A stretch of 49,495 nucleotides of DNA from Nocardia carnea (lineage in GTDB: Bacteria; Actinomycetota; Actinomycetes; Mycobacteriales; Mycobacteriaceae): assembly GCF_029869215.1 (NCBI RefSeq), contig NZ_JARWPM010000109.1:1-49495 (forward strand). The letters are read 5' to 3'. Position numbers and translations under genes: made by a program. Of this stretch, positions 23,434 to 33,465 are shown piece by piece (the stretch's first letter is position 1; each line of letters begins with the position of its first letter). The notes under the pieces are model-generated. The model saw nothing but the letters and a program-made list of their open reading frames with translations. It was not told the origin of the DNA and did not search any database.

Positions 23434-24129
23434 TCAGGGCAGCGCGGTGATCAGCTGATCGATCTCCACGCGCGGACCTGTGAAGAACGGGGTCTCCTCG
23501 CGGACATGCAGGCGGGCCGCGGGGCCCCGCAGGTCCCGCATCAGATCGACGATGCGGTGCAGCTCGGGTGCCTCGAACGCCAGGATCCACTCGTAGTCGC
23601 CGAGGGCGAAGGAGGCGACGGTATTGGCCCGCACGTCGGGGTAGCCGCGCGCCTCTTTACCGTGATCGGCCAGCATCTTGCGGCGTTCGTCGTCGGGCAG
23701 CAGATACCACTCGTAGGAGCGGACGAACGGATACACGCAGATGTAGTTCCCGGCGTCCTCCCCGGCCAGGAACGCCGGGATATGGCTTTTGTTGAATTCC
23801 GCCGGCCGATGCAGCGCCACATTGCTCCATACCGGGGTGCTGGCCCGGCCCAATTCCGTGGTCCGCCGGAAATCGGCGTAGGCGGCCTGCAGATCTTCGA
23901 CCCGCTCGGCATGGGTCCACACCATGAAATCGGCGTCGGCGCGCATACCCGCCACGTCGTAGATCCCACGGACCACCACCTCGCGATCGGCGAGGCCGTC
24001 GAAGAACGCTCGCGCCTCCTTGATCGCCGCCGCCCGGTCCTCCCCCAGCGCACCCGGCCGCACCCGGTACACGGAGAACATCAGATAGCGAATAGTGGAG
24101 TTGAGGGCTTGGTAGTCGAGTCGCGCCAT
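23434..24129 (-). CDS. hemQ: Coproheme decarboxylase HemQ (ChdC)
   Basis: 231 residues, counterpart of Rv2676c. It performs the last step of the coproporphyrin-dependent haem pathway, decarboxylating two propionates of coproheme III with peroxide. The chlorite-dismutase-like fold shows the catalytic tyrosine in [12 protein letters not shown] (Tyr133) and the proximal haem histidine in [16 protein letters not shown] (His156). The chlorite-dismutase distal arginine is not expected in this group. It lies last in the minus-strand order hemE-hemY-hemQ, with 192 bp before it. The mycobacterial methyltransferase Rv2675c is not found between msrB and hemQ here. Confidence 0.94.
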   Translation of the reverse strand: MARLDYQALNSTIRYLMFSVYRVRPGALGEDRAAAIKEARAFFDGLADREVVVRGIYDVAGMRADADFMVWTHAERVEDLQAAYADFRRTTELGRASTPVWSNVALHRPAEFNKSHIPAFLAGEDAGNYICVYPFVRSYEWYLLPDDERRKMLADHGKEARGYPDVRANTVASFALGDYEWILAFEAPELHRIVDLMRDLRGPAARLHVREETPFFTGPRVEIDQLITALP

Positions 24130-24321
24130 ACTGTCTATATTGCGCTGCCTCCGGCCGCGCGGGTTCGGGGCCCCCGGAAGTCCGGTTCGGCACTCCGCCC
24201 TTCTCCGCGGCCCTCGCCCGCGCTGTCCCTCCGGAACGAAACGGGCCCGAACGACGTATACCGCCCAGCCCAGGTGCGCGGTGGTGAAGTCGAGACGACC
24301 GGTGAGTGCGGCCTTTTCGGA

Positions 24322-25695
24322 CTAGGGGGCGTCGGCGCGGGAACCGGTATCGGCCGCCGCGGTGGCGATGTGATGTGCGGCGGTGGTCGCCGCGGCGACG
24401 CAGGCCGGCACACCCACACCGTGCAGGTAGGCACCGGTCACCGCGAGATCGCCGAACCCCGCCACTGCGGATTCGATCTCGGCGACCCGCTCGGTGTGAC
24501 CGGGCGCGTATTGGGCCAAACCGCCGGGCCAGCGTTGGACAGCCGCCGACAGCGGGACGATCGGGACACCGGTGACGGTCGCGAGGTCGGCCGTGGCGAC
24601 GGCGACGAGGTCGTCGTCCGGCAAGGCCACCGCGGTATCGTCGCCGAACCGCCCGAACGAGACCCGGACCACCGCGGTGTCCCGCGCCGCGAGATGCGGC
24701 CATTTCCGGCTGGACAGGGTGAATGCCTTGGCCCGCAGCGATTCGCCCGTGGCGACCAGGACACCCGAATTCAGGGGCAGCGCGGTGTCCTTCGGCAATT
24801 CCAGGACGACGAGGGCCGAGGACGACAGCTCGATTCCGGCGGCCGCCCGGGCGGCCGCCGGGGCGATACCGGTCAGCAGCCGGGCGGTCACGGGGGCGGG
24901 GGTCGCGAGGACGACGGCATCGAACTCACCGACCGGATCGACCCGCCAGCGACCGGCTACCCGGCGCAGGGCCGCGACCTCGGTATCCCGGGTGACAGTC
25001 GCGGCAGTCTGCTCGGCCAGCGCGCGCAGGAGTACCCCGTAACCGTCGCGGAGCGCACCGAAAACCGGGGCGTCCGAGGGTGGTGGCAGCGTCGCGGAGA
25101 CCGCGGCGGTGAGGCTGGTGGCGCCCCGATCGAGTGCCGCGGCCAGCGTGGGCAGGGCGGCGCGGAGCCCGATCGAACTCGCCGTGCCCGCATAGACACC
25201 GCCGAGCAGCGGGTCGACGCTGCGTGCCACGGTTTGCGCCCCGAACCGGTCGGCGACCAGCGAAGAGACCTCGATATCGGCACCGGGCCGCCAGCTGAAG
25301 GGACGGACCGGTTCGTCGGCTATCCGCGCGACCGTTCCGGCGTCCAGCAGCCCGGCGACGGACTCCGGGCCGGACGGGATACCCATGAGCGTCCGCTCGG
25401 GTAGCGGATGTGTACGCCCCCCGGCCCAGATCAGCGGCCGGAGTCCGGCCGGGTGCACCAACTGGCCGGCGATGCCGAGTTCGCGCAGCAGGGCCGGTAC
25501 CTCCGGCCGCCGCCCCACGAATGCCTCCGCGCCCAGGTCGATCGGTTCACCGCCGACCGTTCCCGTTCGCAGCACCCCGCCCAGCCGGTCCCGCCCCTCG
25601 ATCACGGTGAGATCCGCGTCGGCCCCCAGAGCCTGCCGCAACCGGTAGGCCGCGACCAATCCACTGATCCCCCCGCCGACCACCGCGATTCTCAT
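24322..25695 (-). CDS. hemY: Coproporphyrinogen III oxidase / protoporphyrinogen oxidase-type flavoenzyme HemY (CgoX)
   Basis: 457 residues, counterpart of Rv2677c. The FAD dinucleotide motif VVGGGISGLVAAYRL begins at the N-terminus, followed by GRDRLGGVLRT, GAEAFVGRRPEVPALL, DPLLGGVYAG, VVLATPAPVTARLL and a C-terminal GDLAVTGAYLHGVGVPAC. In actinobacteria, which use HemQ, this enzyme oxidises coproporphyrinogen III to coproporphyrin III. TACGGT 6 nt before the ATG at 25695 supports a leaderless start; the longer frame upstream lacks similarity. Confidence 0.93.
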   Translation of the reverse strand: MRIAVVGGGISGLVAAYRLRQALGADADLTVIEGRDRLGGVLRTGTVGGEPIDLGAEAFVGRRPEVPALLRELGIAGQLVHPAGLRPLIWAGGRTHPLPERTLMGIPSGPESVAGLLDAGTVARIADEPVRPFSWRPGADIEVSSLVADRFGAQTVARSVDPLLGGVYAGTASSIGLRAALPTLAAALDRGATSLTAAVSATLPPPSDAPVFGALRDGYGVLLRALAEQTAATVTRDTEVAALRRVAGRWRVDPVGEFDAVVLATPAPVTARLLTGIAPAAARAAAGIELSSSALVVLELPKDTALPLNSGVLVATGESLRAKAFTLSSRKWPHLAARDTAVVRVSFGRFGDDTAVALPDDDLVAVATADLATVTGVPIVPLSAAVQRWPGGLAQYAPGHTERVAEIESAVAGFGDLAVTGAYLHGVGVPACVAAATTAAHHIATAAADTGSRADAP

Positions 25696-25701
25696 ACTCA
25701 G

Positions 25702-25707
25702 ACCGTA
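25702..25707 (-). promoter_or_regulatory. Leaderless -10 element of hemY
   Basis: TACGGT on the minus strand, 6 nt before the hemY ATG. hemY thus has its own promoter and is not merely read through from hemE. Confidence 0.5.
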
Positions 25708-25825
25708 TCCGGCTCCCCGCCCGCGACGGCGTTCACCCCGTACGCGGTCGGGCGAAGAAAAACGACCTGCGAACAAGAACTCCCAACGGTATACCCGGTC
25801 GACCGGCGTACCCCGACCCGGACCG

Positions 25826-26881
25826 TCACAGTTCGTGGATGAACTCCACCAGGGCCGTCAGTACGCCGGGATCGGTGTCCGGGAGCACCCCGTGGCCGAG
25901 ATTGAAGATATGGCCCGCGGCGCCCATGGCGATCGCCGAATCGGCTTCCTCGGCGATCCGCCGCGCCTCGGCCTCCACCACCGGCCGGCCGGCGAAGAGG
26001 ACCGCGGGATCGAGATTGCCCTGCAGGGCCTTCCCGGGCCCGACCCGGCGGACCGCCTCGGTGAGCGGCACCCGCCAATCGACTCCCACCACATCGGCGC
26101 CCGCCTCACCCATCGCGCCCAGCAGTTCCCCGGTGCCGACACCGAAATGGATCCGCGGAACACCGGCGTCGGCGATCTCGGCGAATACCCGCTCCGAATG
26201 CGGCAGCACATAGCGGCGGTAATCGGCCAGTGACAGGGCGCCGGCCCAGGAGTCGAACAGCTGCACCGCGTCCACGCCCGCCTCGAGCTGGGCCCGCAGG
26301 AACACGATGGTGATATCGGTGAGCACGCCGAGCAGGGCGTTCCACGCGGCCGGATCGCCGTGCATCATCGCCTTCGTGCGTTCGTGATGCTTACTGGGCC
26401 CGCCCTCGACCAGATAGGACGCCAGAGTGAACGGGGCGCCGGCGAAACCGATCAGCGGGGTCTGCCCCAGTTCACCGACCAGCAGCCGTACCCCGTCGGT
26501 GACGGCGCCGACCTCCTCGGGACGCAACCGCGGCAGGGTCTGTACATCGGCGGCGCTGCGGACCGGGGAGGCGACCACAGGCCCGACACCCGCGACGATA
26601 TCGAGGTCGATCCCGGCCGCCTTGAGCGGCACGACGATATCGGAGAACAGGATCGCCGCATCGACGCCGTGACGACGGATCGGCTGCAACGTGATCTCGC
26701 AGACCAGTTCGGGGTCGAAGCAGGACTGCAGCATCCCGATGCCCGCCCGCAGCTCACGGTATTCCGGCAGCGACCGCCCGGCCTGACGCATGAACCACAC
26801 CGGCCGCCGGGCCGGGGTCGCCCCGGATGCGGCGGCCAGGAACGGGGCATCGGACAACTGGCGGCGCGTGTATGTGCTCAT
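25826..26881 (-). CDS. hemE: Uroporphyrinogen decarboxylase HemE
   Basis: 351 residues, counterpart of Rv2678c. It decarboxylates uroporphyrinogen III to coproporphyrinogen III, feeding HemY and HemQ. The family motifs are intact: [19 protein letters not shown] (substrate-binding arginines), [18 protein letters not shown] (catalytic Asp), [28 protein letters not shown] and [17 protein letters not shown] 26881 is chosen over the adjoining GTG 26884 because TACGAT lies 8 nt upstream, giving a leaderless message. Cytoplasmic. Confidence 0.95.
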   Translation of the reverse strand: MSTYTRRQLSDAPFLAAASGATPARRPVWFMRQAGRSLPEYRELRAGIGMLQSCFDPELVCEITLQPIRRHGVDAAILFSDIVVPLKAAGIDLDIVAGVGPVVASPVRSAADVQTLPRLRPEEVGAVTDGVRLLVGELGQTPLIGFAGAPFTLASYLVEGGPSKHHERTKAMMHGDPAAWNALLGVLTDITIVFLRAQLEAGVDAVQLFDSWAGALSLADYRRYVLPHSERVFAEIADAGVPRIHFGVGTGELLGAMGEAGADVVGVDWRVPLTEAVRRVGPGKALQGNLDPAVLFAGRPVVEAEARRIAEEADSAIAMGAAGHIFNLGHGVLPDTDPGVLTALVEFIHEL

Positions 26882-26889
26882 CACCGGCC

Positions 26890-26895
26890 ATCGTA
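26890..26895 (-). promoter_or_regulatory. Leaderless -10 element of hemE
   Basis: TACGAT on the minus strand, 8 nt before the hemE ATG. Confidence 0.5.
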
Positions 26896-27076
26896 TTCGG
26901 CGCGCGGGGCCGGGGCGCGCAAGCCCGGACCGCTACCGGATCCGCGTCCGGGCCCCGGCCCGCCGGTCACCGGGGAAGCCGCCGGATGGTTGCGCGGTAT
27001 TTACCACGAGCCTGCCCGTACATCCAGCAACAACGGTCGCCCGGCGCGCCTCCGCACGCCCCGGCTGCGACAGGTC

Positions 27077-27082
27077 TACCGT
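27077..27082 (+). promoter_or_regulatory. Leaderless -10 element of the DUF3000 gene
   Basis: TACCGT, 8 nt before GTG 27091. Confidence 0.5.
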
Positions 27083-27090
27083 CATCTCCC

Positions 27091-27726
27091 GTGACACCGC
27101 TCGATATCCGCGACGGCGCACCGAACGATGGGCCCGGCGACGAACCCGTATCGTTCCGCACGGCCGTTTCGCAGATGGGCGCCGCGTCCGTACACCCGCG
27201 GATCGAACTGTCCCCGATCCGGCCGCCGCAGCGTCTCGCCCCCTACTCCTACGCACTCGGCGCCGAGGTGATCCACGAGGACTCCCCGGTGGTACCCATC
27301 GATTCCGAGGGCGACGCGTTCGGCCGGCTGATCCTGCTACACGATCCGAACGGCGACGAAGCCTGGCACGGTGTGTTCCGGCTGGTCGCCTATATCCAGG
27401 CCGATATCGACGGCGCGCTGGCGGCCGACCCGCTGCTGCCGGAGGTCGCGTGGAGCTGGCTGGTGGACGCGCTGGAGTCGCGTGATGTGCCGTTCACCGC
27501 GCTCGGCGGCACGGTGACCTCGACGAGTTCGGTGCGCTACGGGGATATCGCCGGGCCGCCGCGGGCGCATCAGCTGGAACTGCGGGCTTCCTGGACTGCG
27601 CGGACCACCGAGATGGCACCGCACGTCGAAGGTTTCGGCGAAGTACTCGCCTATGCGGCGGGCCTGCCACCTGCGGGGATCACCGATCTGCGGCCGTCGT
27701 CACCGGGCCGCACCGACCGTGGTTGA
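27091..27726 (+). CDS. DUF3000 domain protein
   Basis: 211 residues, positional counterpart of Rv2680. Recognisable family stretches are FRTAVSQMGAASVHPRIELS, PPQRLAPYSYALGAEV, GRLILLHDPNGDEAWHGVFR and VAWSWLVDALESRDVPFTAL. There is no signal peptide or membrane segment. The family is unique to actinobacteria and uncharacterised. It is always seen close to an RNase D-like gene, as here (38 bp downstream), so a linked role in RNA metabolism is possible. The GTG 27091 start is supported by the leaderless -10; longer in-frame readings pass through the hemE promoter. Confidence 0.85.
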   Translation: MTPLDIRDGAPNDGPGDEPVSFRTAVSQMGAASVHPRIELSPIRPPQRLAPYSYALGAEVIHEDSPVVPIDSEGDAFGRLILLHDPNGDEAWHGVFRLVAYIQADIDGALAADPLLPEVAWSWLVDALESRDVPFTALGGTVTSTSSVRYGDIAGPPRAHQLELRASWTARTTEMAPHVEGFGEVLAYAAGLPPAGITDLRPSSPGRTDRG

Positions 27727-27750
27727 ATATCGGCCGTAGCCTCGGCCACG

Positions 27751-27756
27751 TAGAGT
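27751..27756 (+). promoter_or_regulatory. Leaderless -10 element of the RNase D-like gene
   Basis: TAGAGT, 8 nt before ATG 27765. Confidence 0.55.
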
Positions 27757-27764
27757 GGCCCTTT

Positions 27765-29141
27765 ATGCCGGTAGTAGAGGAGCCCGAACACCTGTCCGGT
27801 GACCGCCCGGACGGTGGCGCCGCGCAATCACCGGCGGCGGAATCGGGTGCAGGCAACACGCAGACGGGCTCGACACCGGCTACCGGGCTCCCCGATCCCC
27901 CCACCGCGGTTCCGCTGCTGGCTCCCGCCGACGGGATCCCACCGGTCTGTGCGACTCCGGACGAAGTCGCCGAGGCCGCACGGCGCCTCGCCGCCGGCAC
28001 CGGCCCGCTCGCCGTCGACGCCGAACGCGCCTCGGGATTCCGCTACTCCTCCCGCGCCTACCTGATCCAGTTGCGCCGGGCCGGGGCGGGCACGGTACTC
28101 ATCGATCCGATTCCGGTATCCGGCGCGCTGGCACCGCTGGCGGCCGCCATCAACGAGCTGGAGTGGATCCTGCACTCCGCCGATCAAGACCTGCCCGGGC
28201 TGGCGGAGCTCGGCCTGCGGCCGGCGAAACTGTTCGATACCGAACTGGGCGGCCGGCTCGCCGGCTACCCCCGCGTCGGCCTGGCCGCCATGGTCGAACA
28301 GTTGCTCGGCCGGGCGTTGCGCAAAGGGCACGGCGCCGCGGACTGGTCCACCCGGCCGCTACCCGAGGCGTGGCTGAACTACGCCGCGCTCGATGTGGAG
28401 TTGCTGCCCGAACTCCGTGACGCGGTGGCCGCGTCGCTCCAGGAGCAGAACAAAACCGACTGGGCGGCACAGGAATTCGAACATATCCGGCTCGCGGAGC
28501 CGGCCCCGCCGAAACCGGACCGGTGGCGGCGCACCTCCGGTATCCACACCTTACGCCGCGCCCGCCAGCTGGCGATCGTGCGCGAACTGTGGATCACCCG
28601 CGACACCCTGGCCCGGGGCCGCGATATCGCGCCGTCGCGGATCCTGCCCGATTCGGCGATCATCGCCGCCGCGAATGCCGACCCCAAGACCATCGGCCAG
28701 CTACGCGAGCTCCCGGTGTTCGGCGGTCCCCGGCAACGCCGCTACTCCCGCGAATGGCTGGGCGCGGTGGAACGGGCCCGAACCCTTCCCGACGAGGAAC
28801 TCCCCCGGATGAGTCAGCCGTACGACGGCCCACCGCCGGTGAACCGCTGGGAACGCCGCGACCCGGCGGCCGCCGCCCGGCTCAACCGGGCCCGCGCCGC
28901 CATCACGGAGATCTCGGAGCGGGTGTCGGTACCGGTGGAGAATCTGCTCGCCCCGGATCTGGTGCGCCGGCTGTGCTGGGACGGCCTGCCCGACTACCGG
29001 CTCGGCCCCGAATCGGCGGCGGAGGTCGCCGAGGCGATCGAAGGTTTTCTGAAATCCCACGGCGCCCGGCCGTGGCAACGCGAACTCACGGTCGATGCCC
29101 TCGCCGGGGCCCTGACCCAGGCGCCGACGGACTCTGACTGA
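27765..29141 (+). CDS. RNase D-like 3'-5' exonuclease with HRDC domain
   Basis: 458 residues, counterpart of Rv2681. After a Pro/Gly-rich N-terminal linker comes a DEDDy exonuclease domain: motif I GPLAVDAERASGF (Asp-x-Glu), motif II WILHSADQDLPGL and motif III WLNYAALDVELLPEL (Tyr-x3-Asp). The middle WRRTSGIHTLRRARQLAIVR and a C-terminal HRDC domain (AAITEISERVSVPVENLLAP, then DLVRRLCWDG) follow RNase D. It should trim 3' ends of structured RNAs such as tRNA precursors. The start at 27765 agrees with the leaderless -10. It is convergent with dxs. Confidence 0.9.
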   Translation: MPVVEEPEHLSGDRPDGGAAQSPAAESGAGNTQTGSTPATGLPDPPTAVPLLAPADGIPPVCATPDEVAEAARRLAAGTGPLAVDAERASGFRYSSRAYLIQLRRAGAGTVLIDPIPVSGALAPLAAAINELEWILHSADQDLPGLAELGLRPAKLFDTELGGRLAGYPRVGLAAMVEQLLGRALRKGHGAADWSTRPLPEAWLNYAALDVELLPELRDAVAASLQEQNKTDWAAQEFEHIRLAEPAPPKPDRWRRTSGIHTLRRARQLAIVRELWITRDTLARGRDIAPSRILPDSAIIAAANADPKTIGQLRELPVFGGPRQRRYSREWLGAVERARTLPDEELPRMSQPYDGPPPVNRWERRDPAAAARLNRARAAITEISERVSVPVENLLAPDLVRRLCWDGLPDYRLGPESAAEVAEAIEGFLKSHGARPWQRELTVDALAGALTQAPTDSD

Positions 29142-29251
29142 CCCGGCGCCCCTTCCGCGGGTCGCTCCGGGAGGGTCCGGCACACCACGCGACTACCTTG
29201 GGCGACCGGCCGCAAAAGCCTGTCGCCGCCCCTGAGCCGGGCGCACGGCGA

Positions 29252-31144
29252 TCAGGGTGCGTCGAGCCACCCGGCAACGCGGCGAGCGATATCGGGCGCG
29301 GTCAAGCCCAGTTCCTGGCGGACCTGAGCGATACTGCCGTGGTCCAGGAATTCCTGCGGGATACCGATATCGCGAGCGGGCACATCCAGACCCGACGCGC
29401 GCAAGCGCGCCGAAATGGTGGACCCGATACCGCCGTGCAGCCCGCTGTCCTCCAGCGTCACCACCAGCCGGTAGTTCTCGGCGAGTTTGACGATGGCGTC
29501 CGATACCGGCAGCACCCAACGCGGATCGATCACCGTCGTGGTGATCTGCTCGGCCTCGAGCAGTTCGGCGGCCTGTAACGCCGCCGGGACCAGTGAACCC
29601 ACCGCTACGAACAGCACATCCCCGTGCTGGGTCTGCGCCGAGGGACCCTCCCGGTCCGGCAGCCACAGCACGTCCACGCCGTCGAGTCGTTCCAGGGCGC
29701 GGATTTCGGCGCCGACACTGTCCTTGGGGAAACGCAGTGCGGTCGGGCCGTCGTTCACCGCGAGCGCTTCGGCCAGCTCCTCCGCCAGGGTCGCGGCGTC
29801 GCGGGGAGCGGCCACCCGCATCCCCGGCACGATCCCGAGCAGCGACAGATCCCACATCCCGTTGTGGCTGGCACCGTCCGCGCCGGTGATACCGGCCCGG
29901 TCGAGGACCAGCGTGACAGGCTGTTTCAGCAGTGCCACATCCATCAGCAGCTGATCGAAGGCGCGGTTGAGGAAGGTGGAGTAGATGGCCACCACCGGAT
30001 GCAGGCCGCCGAGCGCCAGCCCCGACGCCGAGGCCAGCGCATGCTGTTCGGCGATACCCACATCGAAGAGCCGGTCCGGGAAACGTTCGCCGAACGCCGA
30101 CAGGCCGGTCGGGCCGGGCATGGCCGCGGTGATCGCGACGATATCCTCGCGGCGTTCGGCGTGCGCGATGAGTTCCGCGGAGAACACCGAGGTCCAGCTG
30201 GCGGCGCCGCCCTTGCTCACCGCTTCACCGGTGAGCGGGTCGATGGGACCGCAGGCGTGCATCTGATCGGCCACATGGTTCTCGGCCGGTTCGTAGCCGT
30301 GCCCCTTCTGGGTGACCGCGTGGACGACCACCGGGCCGCCGAACTCCTTGGCATGGCGCAGCGCCGATTCCAGCGCGACCAGATCGTGGCCGTCCACCGG
30401 GCCCACGTACTTCAGTCCGAGATCGCCGAACAGTTCCTGCGGGCTCACCGCGTCCTTGATCCCGGCCTTCACCGCGTGCACCATCGAGTACGCGGAATCC
30501 CCTACGTGCGGAATGCTTTTCAGGATCCGGCGGCCGGTGTCGAGCATATGCTCGTACACCGGCTGGGTGCGCAGCGCCGTCAGCCGCTGCGCCAGCCCGC
30601 CGATGGTCGGCGCGTAGGAGCGGCCGTTGTCGTTGACCACGATCACCACCGGCCGGTCCGGCGCGCCGGCGATATTGTTCAGCGCCTCCCAGCACATACC
30701 GCCGGTGAGCGCGCCGTCGCCGACCACCGCGACGACATGGCGGTCCTGCCCGGTGAGCGCGAACGCCTTGGCGAGGCCGTCGGCATACGACAGCGAGGCC
30801 GAGGCATGCGACGACTCGACCCAGTCGTGCTCGCTCTCCGCGCGGCTCGGATATCCCGACAGCCCGTCCTTGCGGCGCAGGGAGTCGAAACGGTCCTTAC
30901 GACCGGTCACGATCTTGTGCACATAGGCCTGATGGCCGGTGTCGAAGATCAACGGGTCGGCGGGCGAATCGAATACCCGGTGCAGCGCGAGGGTGAGTTC
31001 CACCACCCCGAGATTGGGTCCCAGGTGGCCGCCGGTGACAGCGACCTTGTGCACCAGGAACTCACGGATCTCCGCCGCCAGCTCCCGCAGTTGCGGTACC
31101 GACAGCCGACGCACGTCTTCGGGCGTATCGACCCGGGAAAGCAC
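29252..31144 (-). CDS. dxs: 1-deoxy-D-xylulose-5-phosphate synthase
   Basis: 630 residues, counterpart of Rv2682c (dxs1). A thiamine-diphosphate enzyme joining pyruvate and glyceraldehyde 3-phosphate, the first step of the MEP isoprenoid pathway. TPP site: [30 protein letters not shown] and [16 protein letters not shown]; transketolase part: [20 protein letters not shown] and [19 protein letters not shown] 31144 is chosen because [19 protein letters not shown] lines up with the mycobacterial N-terminus and AGGTGG lies just upstream; in-frame codons to 31216 would add an unconserved leader. A TAGGCT -10-like hexamer at 31277-31282 suggests an untranslated leader of about 125 nt. Confidence 0.94.
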   Translation of the reverse strand: MLSRVDTPEDVRRLSVPQLRELAAEIREFLVHKVAVTGGHLGPNLGVVELTLALHRVFDSPADPLIFDTGHQAYVHKIVTGRKDRFDSLRRKDGLSGYPSRAESEHDWVESSHASASLSYADGLAKAFALTGQDRHVVAVVGDGALTGGMCWEALNNIAGAPDRPVVIVVNDNGRSYAPTIGGLAQRLTALRTQPVYEHMLDTGRRILKSIPHVGDSAYSMVHAVKAGIKDAVSPQELFGDLGLKYVGPVDGHDLVALESALRHAKEFGGPVVVHAVTQKGHGYEPAENHVADQMHACGPIDPLTGEAVSKGGAASWTSVFSAELIAHAERREDIVAITAAMPGPTGLSAFGERFPDRLFDVGIAEQHALASASGLALGGLHPVVAIYSTFLNRAFDQLLMDVALLKQPVTLVLDRAGITGADGASHNGMWDLSLLGIVPGMRVAAPRDAATLAEELAEALAVNDGPTALRFPKDSVGAEIRALERLDGVDVLWLPDREGPSAQTQHGDVLFVAVGSLVPAALQAAELLEAEQITTTVIDPRWVLPVSDAIVKLAENYRLVVTLEDSGLHGGIGSTISARLRASGLDVPARDIGIPQEFLDHGSIAQVRQELGLTAPDIARRVAGWLDAP

Positions 31145-31366
31145 TCCCACCTGATTCGCTCCCTCCGGATAGCGCAGTTGATCCGACCAGTCTAGGAGCC
31201 GCGGCCGAGTGCTCACCCGACGGCGAGGGCTGATACCGCCGCACCGGGCCGGATCCGCGGTCCGGCGTATCGGTCCAGCCTAAGGTGAACCGCGTAGGCC
31301 GCGCGAACCGCGTACCCCGCCACCGCGGCCGACCACCACCGCCCCACCGCAATACGAGGAGACCGG

Positions 31367-32041
31367 ATGAACCCTGCGCAGGCCGGAACAGTCACCGTAT
31401 TCGGGCAGGGCACGGTCCGTGCGGTTCCGGATCTGATCGTGCTGGGGATCGGCGTGGAATGCCGGGCGAGCACCGTCGGCCTGGCCTACGACCAGGCCGG
31501 GCAGCGACTGTCCGCGATCACCGAAGCGCTGCGCGGTGACGGAGTGCCCGCGACCGATATCACCACCGGTGTGCTTTCCGTGCGGTCCGATATCGCCTGG
31601 CACGACGGAATCTCCCGGATCTCCGGATATATCGCGACCAGCAGCCTGCGCGTCGTGCTGGCTCAGCCCGGCCCGGGCACACGCGGCGCCACCCCCGCCC
31701 CCGGCGAGCTCATCGCGCACGCGGTGACCGCCGGCGGCGACGACGCCCGGCTCGGCGGCCTGCAACACACGTTCACCGACCGCACCCGCCTACTGACCCG
31801 CGCCCGCGACGACGCCTGGGACGACGCCCTGGACAAGGCCCGCCAGTACGCCCGCCGGGCCGCCCGCGAGCTCGGCCCCGTGCTGGAGATCACCGAGGAC
31901 ACCGCGGCACCGGCGCCCCGCGTCCCGCAGGAACCCGGCGCTGTCCGCATGGTGGCGTCGTCGAGCTCTGCCGTGGTCCCGGTCGAACCCGGCGAACAGG
32001 AGATTTCCGCGATCCTGCGCGTCACCTGGCAGCTGCGCTGA
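31367..32041 (+). CDS. SIMPL (DUF541) domain protein
   Basis: 224 residues. The SIMPL fold is shown by TVTVFGQGTVRAVPDLIVLG at the N-terminus, ITTGVLSVRSDIAW, ISGYIATSSLRVVL, and DDAWDDALDKARQYARRAAR, then ELGPVLEITED in the second half. No signal peptide is seen, so unlike many DUF541 proteins it is probably cytoplasmic. Function is not established; relatives have been linked to oxidative stress or signalling. Strong GAGGAGA before the ATG. Absent from the corresponding M. tuberculosis interval as I remember it. Confidence 0.85.
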   Translation: MNPAQAGTVTVFGQGTVRAVPDLIVLGIGVECRASTVGLAYDQAGQRLSAITEALRGDGVPATDITTGVLSVRSDIAWHDGISRISGYIATSSLRVVLAQPGPGTRGATPAPGELIAHAVTAGGDDARLGGLQHTFTDRTRLLTRARDDAWDDALDKARQYARRAARELGPVLEITEDTAAPAPRVPQEPGAVRMVASSSSAVVPVEPGEQEISAILRVTWQLR

Positions 32042-32050
32042 CGCGGCCGC

Positions 32051-32087
32051 GAGCCCGGTGACGAACACCACCACGGGGTCCGGGCTC
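32051..32087. terminator. Terminator-like hairpin between convergent SIMPL and TrmA-like genes
   Basis: GAGCCCGG (32051-32058) and CCGGGCTC (32080-32087) form an 8-bp perfect stem with a 21-nt loop. It overlaps the last codons of the TrmA-like gene. No T-run. Confidence 0.45.
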
Positions 32088-33465
32088 AGCGTTCCAGCAG
32101 TGCGACGCATTCCACGTGGTGGGTGGCGGGGAAGGCGTCGTAGGCGCGCAGAGCGCCGAGGTGGTAGCCGGCGTCGAGGTAGAGGCGCAGGTCGCGGGCG
32201 AAGGAGGCGGGGTCGCAGCCGATGTGCACGATCCGCTCCGGGGCGGCGGCGGTGACCGCGGTGACGACGGGTTTACCGGCGCCGGCGCGCGGCGGGTCGA
32301 GGACCACCACCTGGGGCCGCGAACCGGGCCGGCCGGCCACCCACCGCTCGACGCGGCCGGCCTGCAAGGTCAGCCAGGGCAGATCGCCCAGGGCGGCGCG
32401 GCCGTCGGATACCGCGCCGGGGGCCGATTCGACCGCGTGCACCGCGCCGGCGGGACCGGTCTGCCCGGCCAGCCGGGCGCCGAATACACCGGCCCCGCTG
32501 TAGAGGTCCCAGGCCGTCGCGCCGCTGGGCAGATCGGCCCATTCGGCCACCACATCGGAATAGCACTGGGCGGCGCCCCGGTGCGCCTGCCAGAAGCCGG
32601 CGGCCGAGACCTCCCAGCGGCGGCCCGCGACGTACTGCACGGCGCGGCCGCTGCCCTCGATCACCCATTCGTCGCGCGCGGCGTGCACCGCGGCGCGGTG
32701 CGCCGTGGCCCGGCGGCGCTGACCGTTCGCCGTATCGGCAGGCGACTCGCCCGGCCCGCTCACCGCGGCGCGGTTCCGGTCCGGCCCCGAGCGCGCGCCA
32801 CGCCGGCGGCCGCCCGGCCCACGCCGGCCTTCCCGGGCCGCCACGGCCCGTTGTCCCTGTTCCGGGACGGGGGCGAGCTCGACGATATGCCTGCTCCCGT
32901 CATCGTCCACCGCGATCACCAGGTCCGCGCCCGGTGTCCAGCGCCGCTCCGCTACCCCGTCGAGGGCCCCGGTTACCGGTTGCGGGCAGCGCAGGTCGGC
33001 GAGTACCTCGGTGCTCCGGTATCGGTGCACGCCGGCCCGCCCGGCGTCGTCCACCACCAGCCGGACCCGGGTACGCCAGCCGCCGGACGGATCGGCCGCC
33101 CCAGGGACGGGCTGCACGTCGATATCCCGTTCGATCCGGGTGATCCGGCGCAACTGTTCGGCGACGACCGCGGCCTTCAGAGACCGCTGGGCCGAGGGCG
33201 CGGCATGGGCGAGATCACAGCAGCCGGCGCCACCCGGCCCGGACACCGGACACGTCCGCGGCACCCTGTCCGGCGACGGCTCCAGAATCTCCACCGCGTC
33301 GGCCCGGCAGAACGACCCACCGCGATCCTCGGTGACCCGAGCCGATACCAGTTCCCCGGGCAGACCGTGCCGGACGAACACCACCCGGCCCTCGTGGCGG
33401 GCCACACAGAACCCACCGTGGCCGGGCGGCCCGAGCCGCAGCTCGAGCGCGGGCAGCTCATTCAT
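32086..33465 (-). CDS. TrmA/RlmD-type RNA (uracil-C5) methyltransferase-like protein
   Basis: 459 residues, counterpart of Rv2689c. Layout: an N-terminal TRAM-like region (GLPGELVSARVTEDRGG), cysteines C72, C82, C83 and C160 for an iron-sulfur cluster, then a SAM-dependent fold (WDLYSGAGVFGARLAG, VVVLDPPRAGAG) with nucleophile C417 (IVHIGCDPASFARDL) and base E452 (HHVECVALLE). It would methylate C5 of a uridine in rRNA or tRNA. The usual CGGC cysteine pattern reads AGCC here, and residues about 203-265 are an extra Arg-rich, probably disordered insertion. Its ATG overlaps the permease stop by 8 nt, giving a coupled pair. Confidence 0.88.
   Translation of the reverse strand: MNELPALELRLGPPGHGGFCVARHEGRVVFVRHGLPGELVSARVTEDRGGSFCRADAVEILEPSPDRVPRTCPVSGPGGAGCCDLAHAAPSAQRSLKAAVVAEQLRRITRIERDIDVQPVPGAADPSGGWRTRVRLVVDDAGRAGVHRYRSTEVLADLRCPQPVTGALDGVAERRWTPGADLVIAVDDDGSRHIVELAPVPEQGQRAVAAREGRRGPGGRRRGARSGPDRNRAAVSGPGESPADTANGQRRRATAHRAAVHAARDEWVIEGSGRAVQYVAGRRWEVSAAGFWQAHRGAAQCYSDVVAEWADLPSGATAWDLYSGAGVFGARLAGQTGPAGAVHAVESAPGAVSDGRAALGDLPWLTLQAGRVERWVAGRPGSRPQVVVLDPPRAGAGKPVVTAVTAAAPERIVHIGCDPASFARDLRLYLDAGYHLGALRAYDAFPATHHVECVALLER

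Noticed and set aside
31262..31290. Possible iron box between dxs and the SIMPL gene
   Set aside because: Only about 11 of 19 positions match the consensus; the TAGGCT core is explained as a -10 element.
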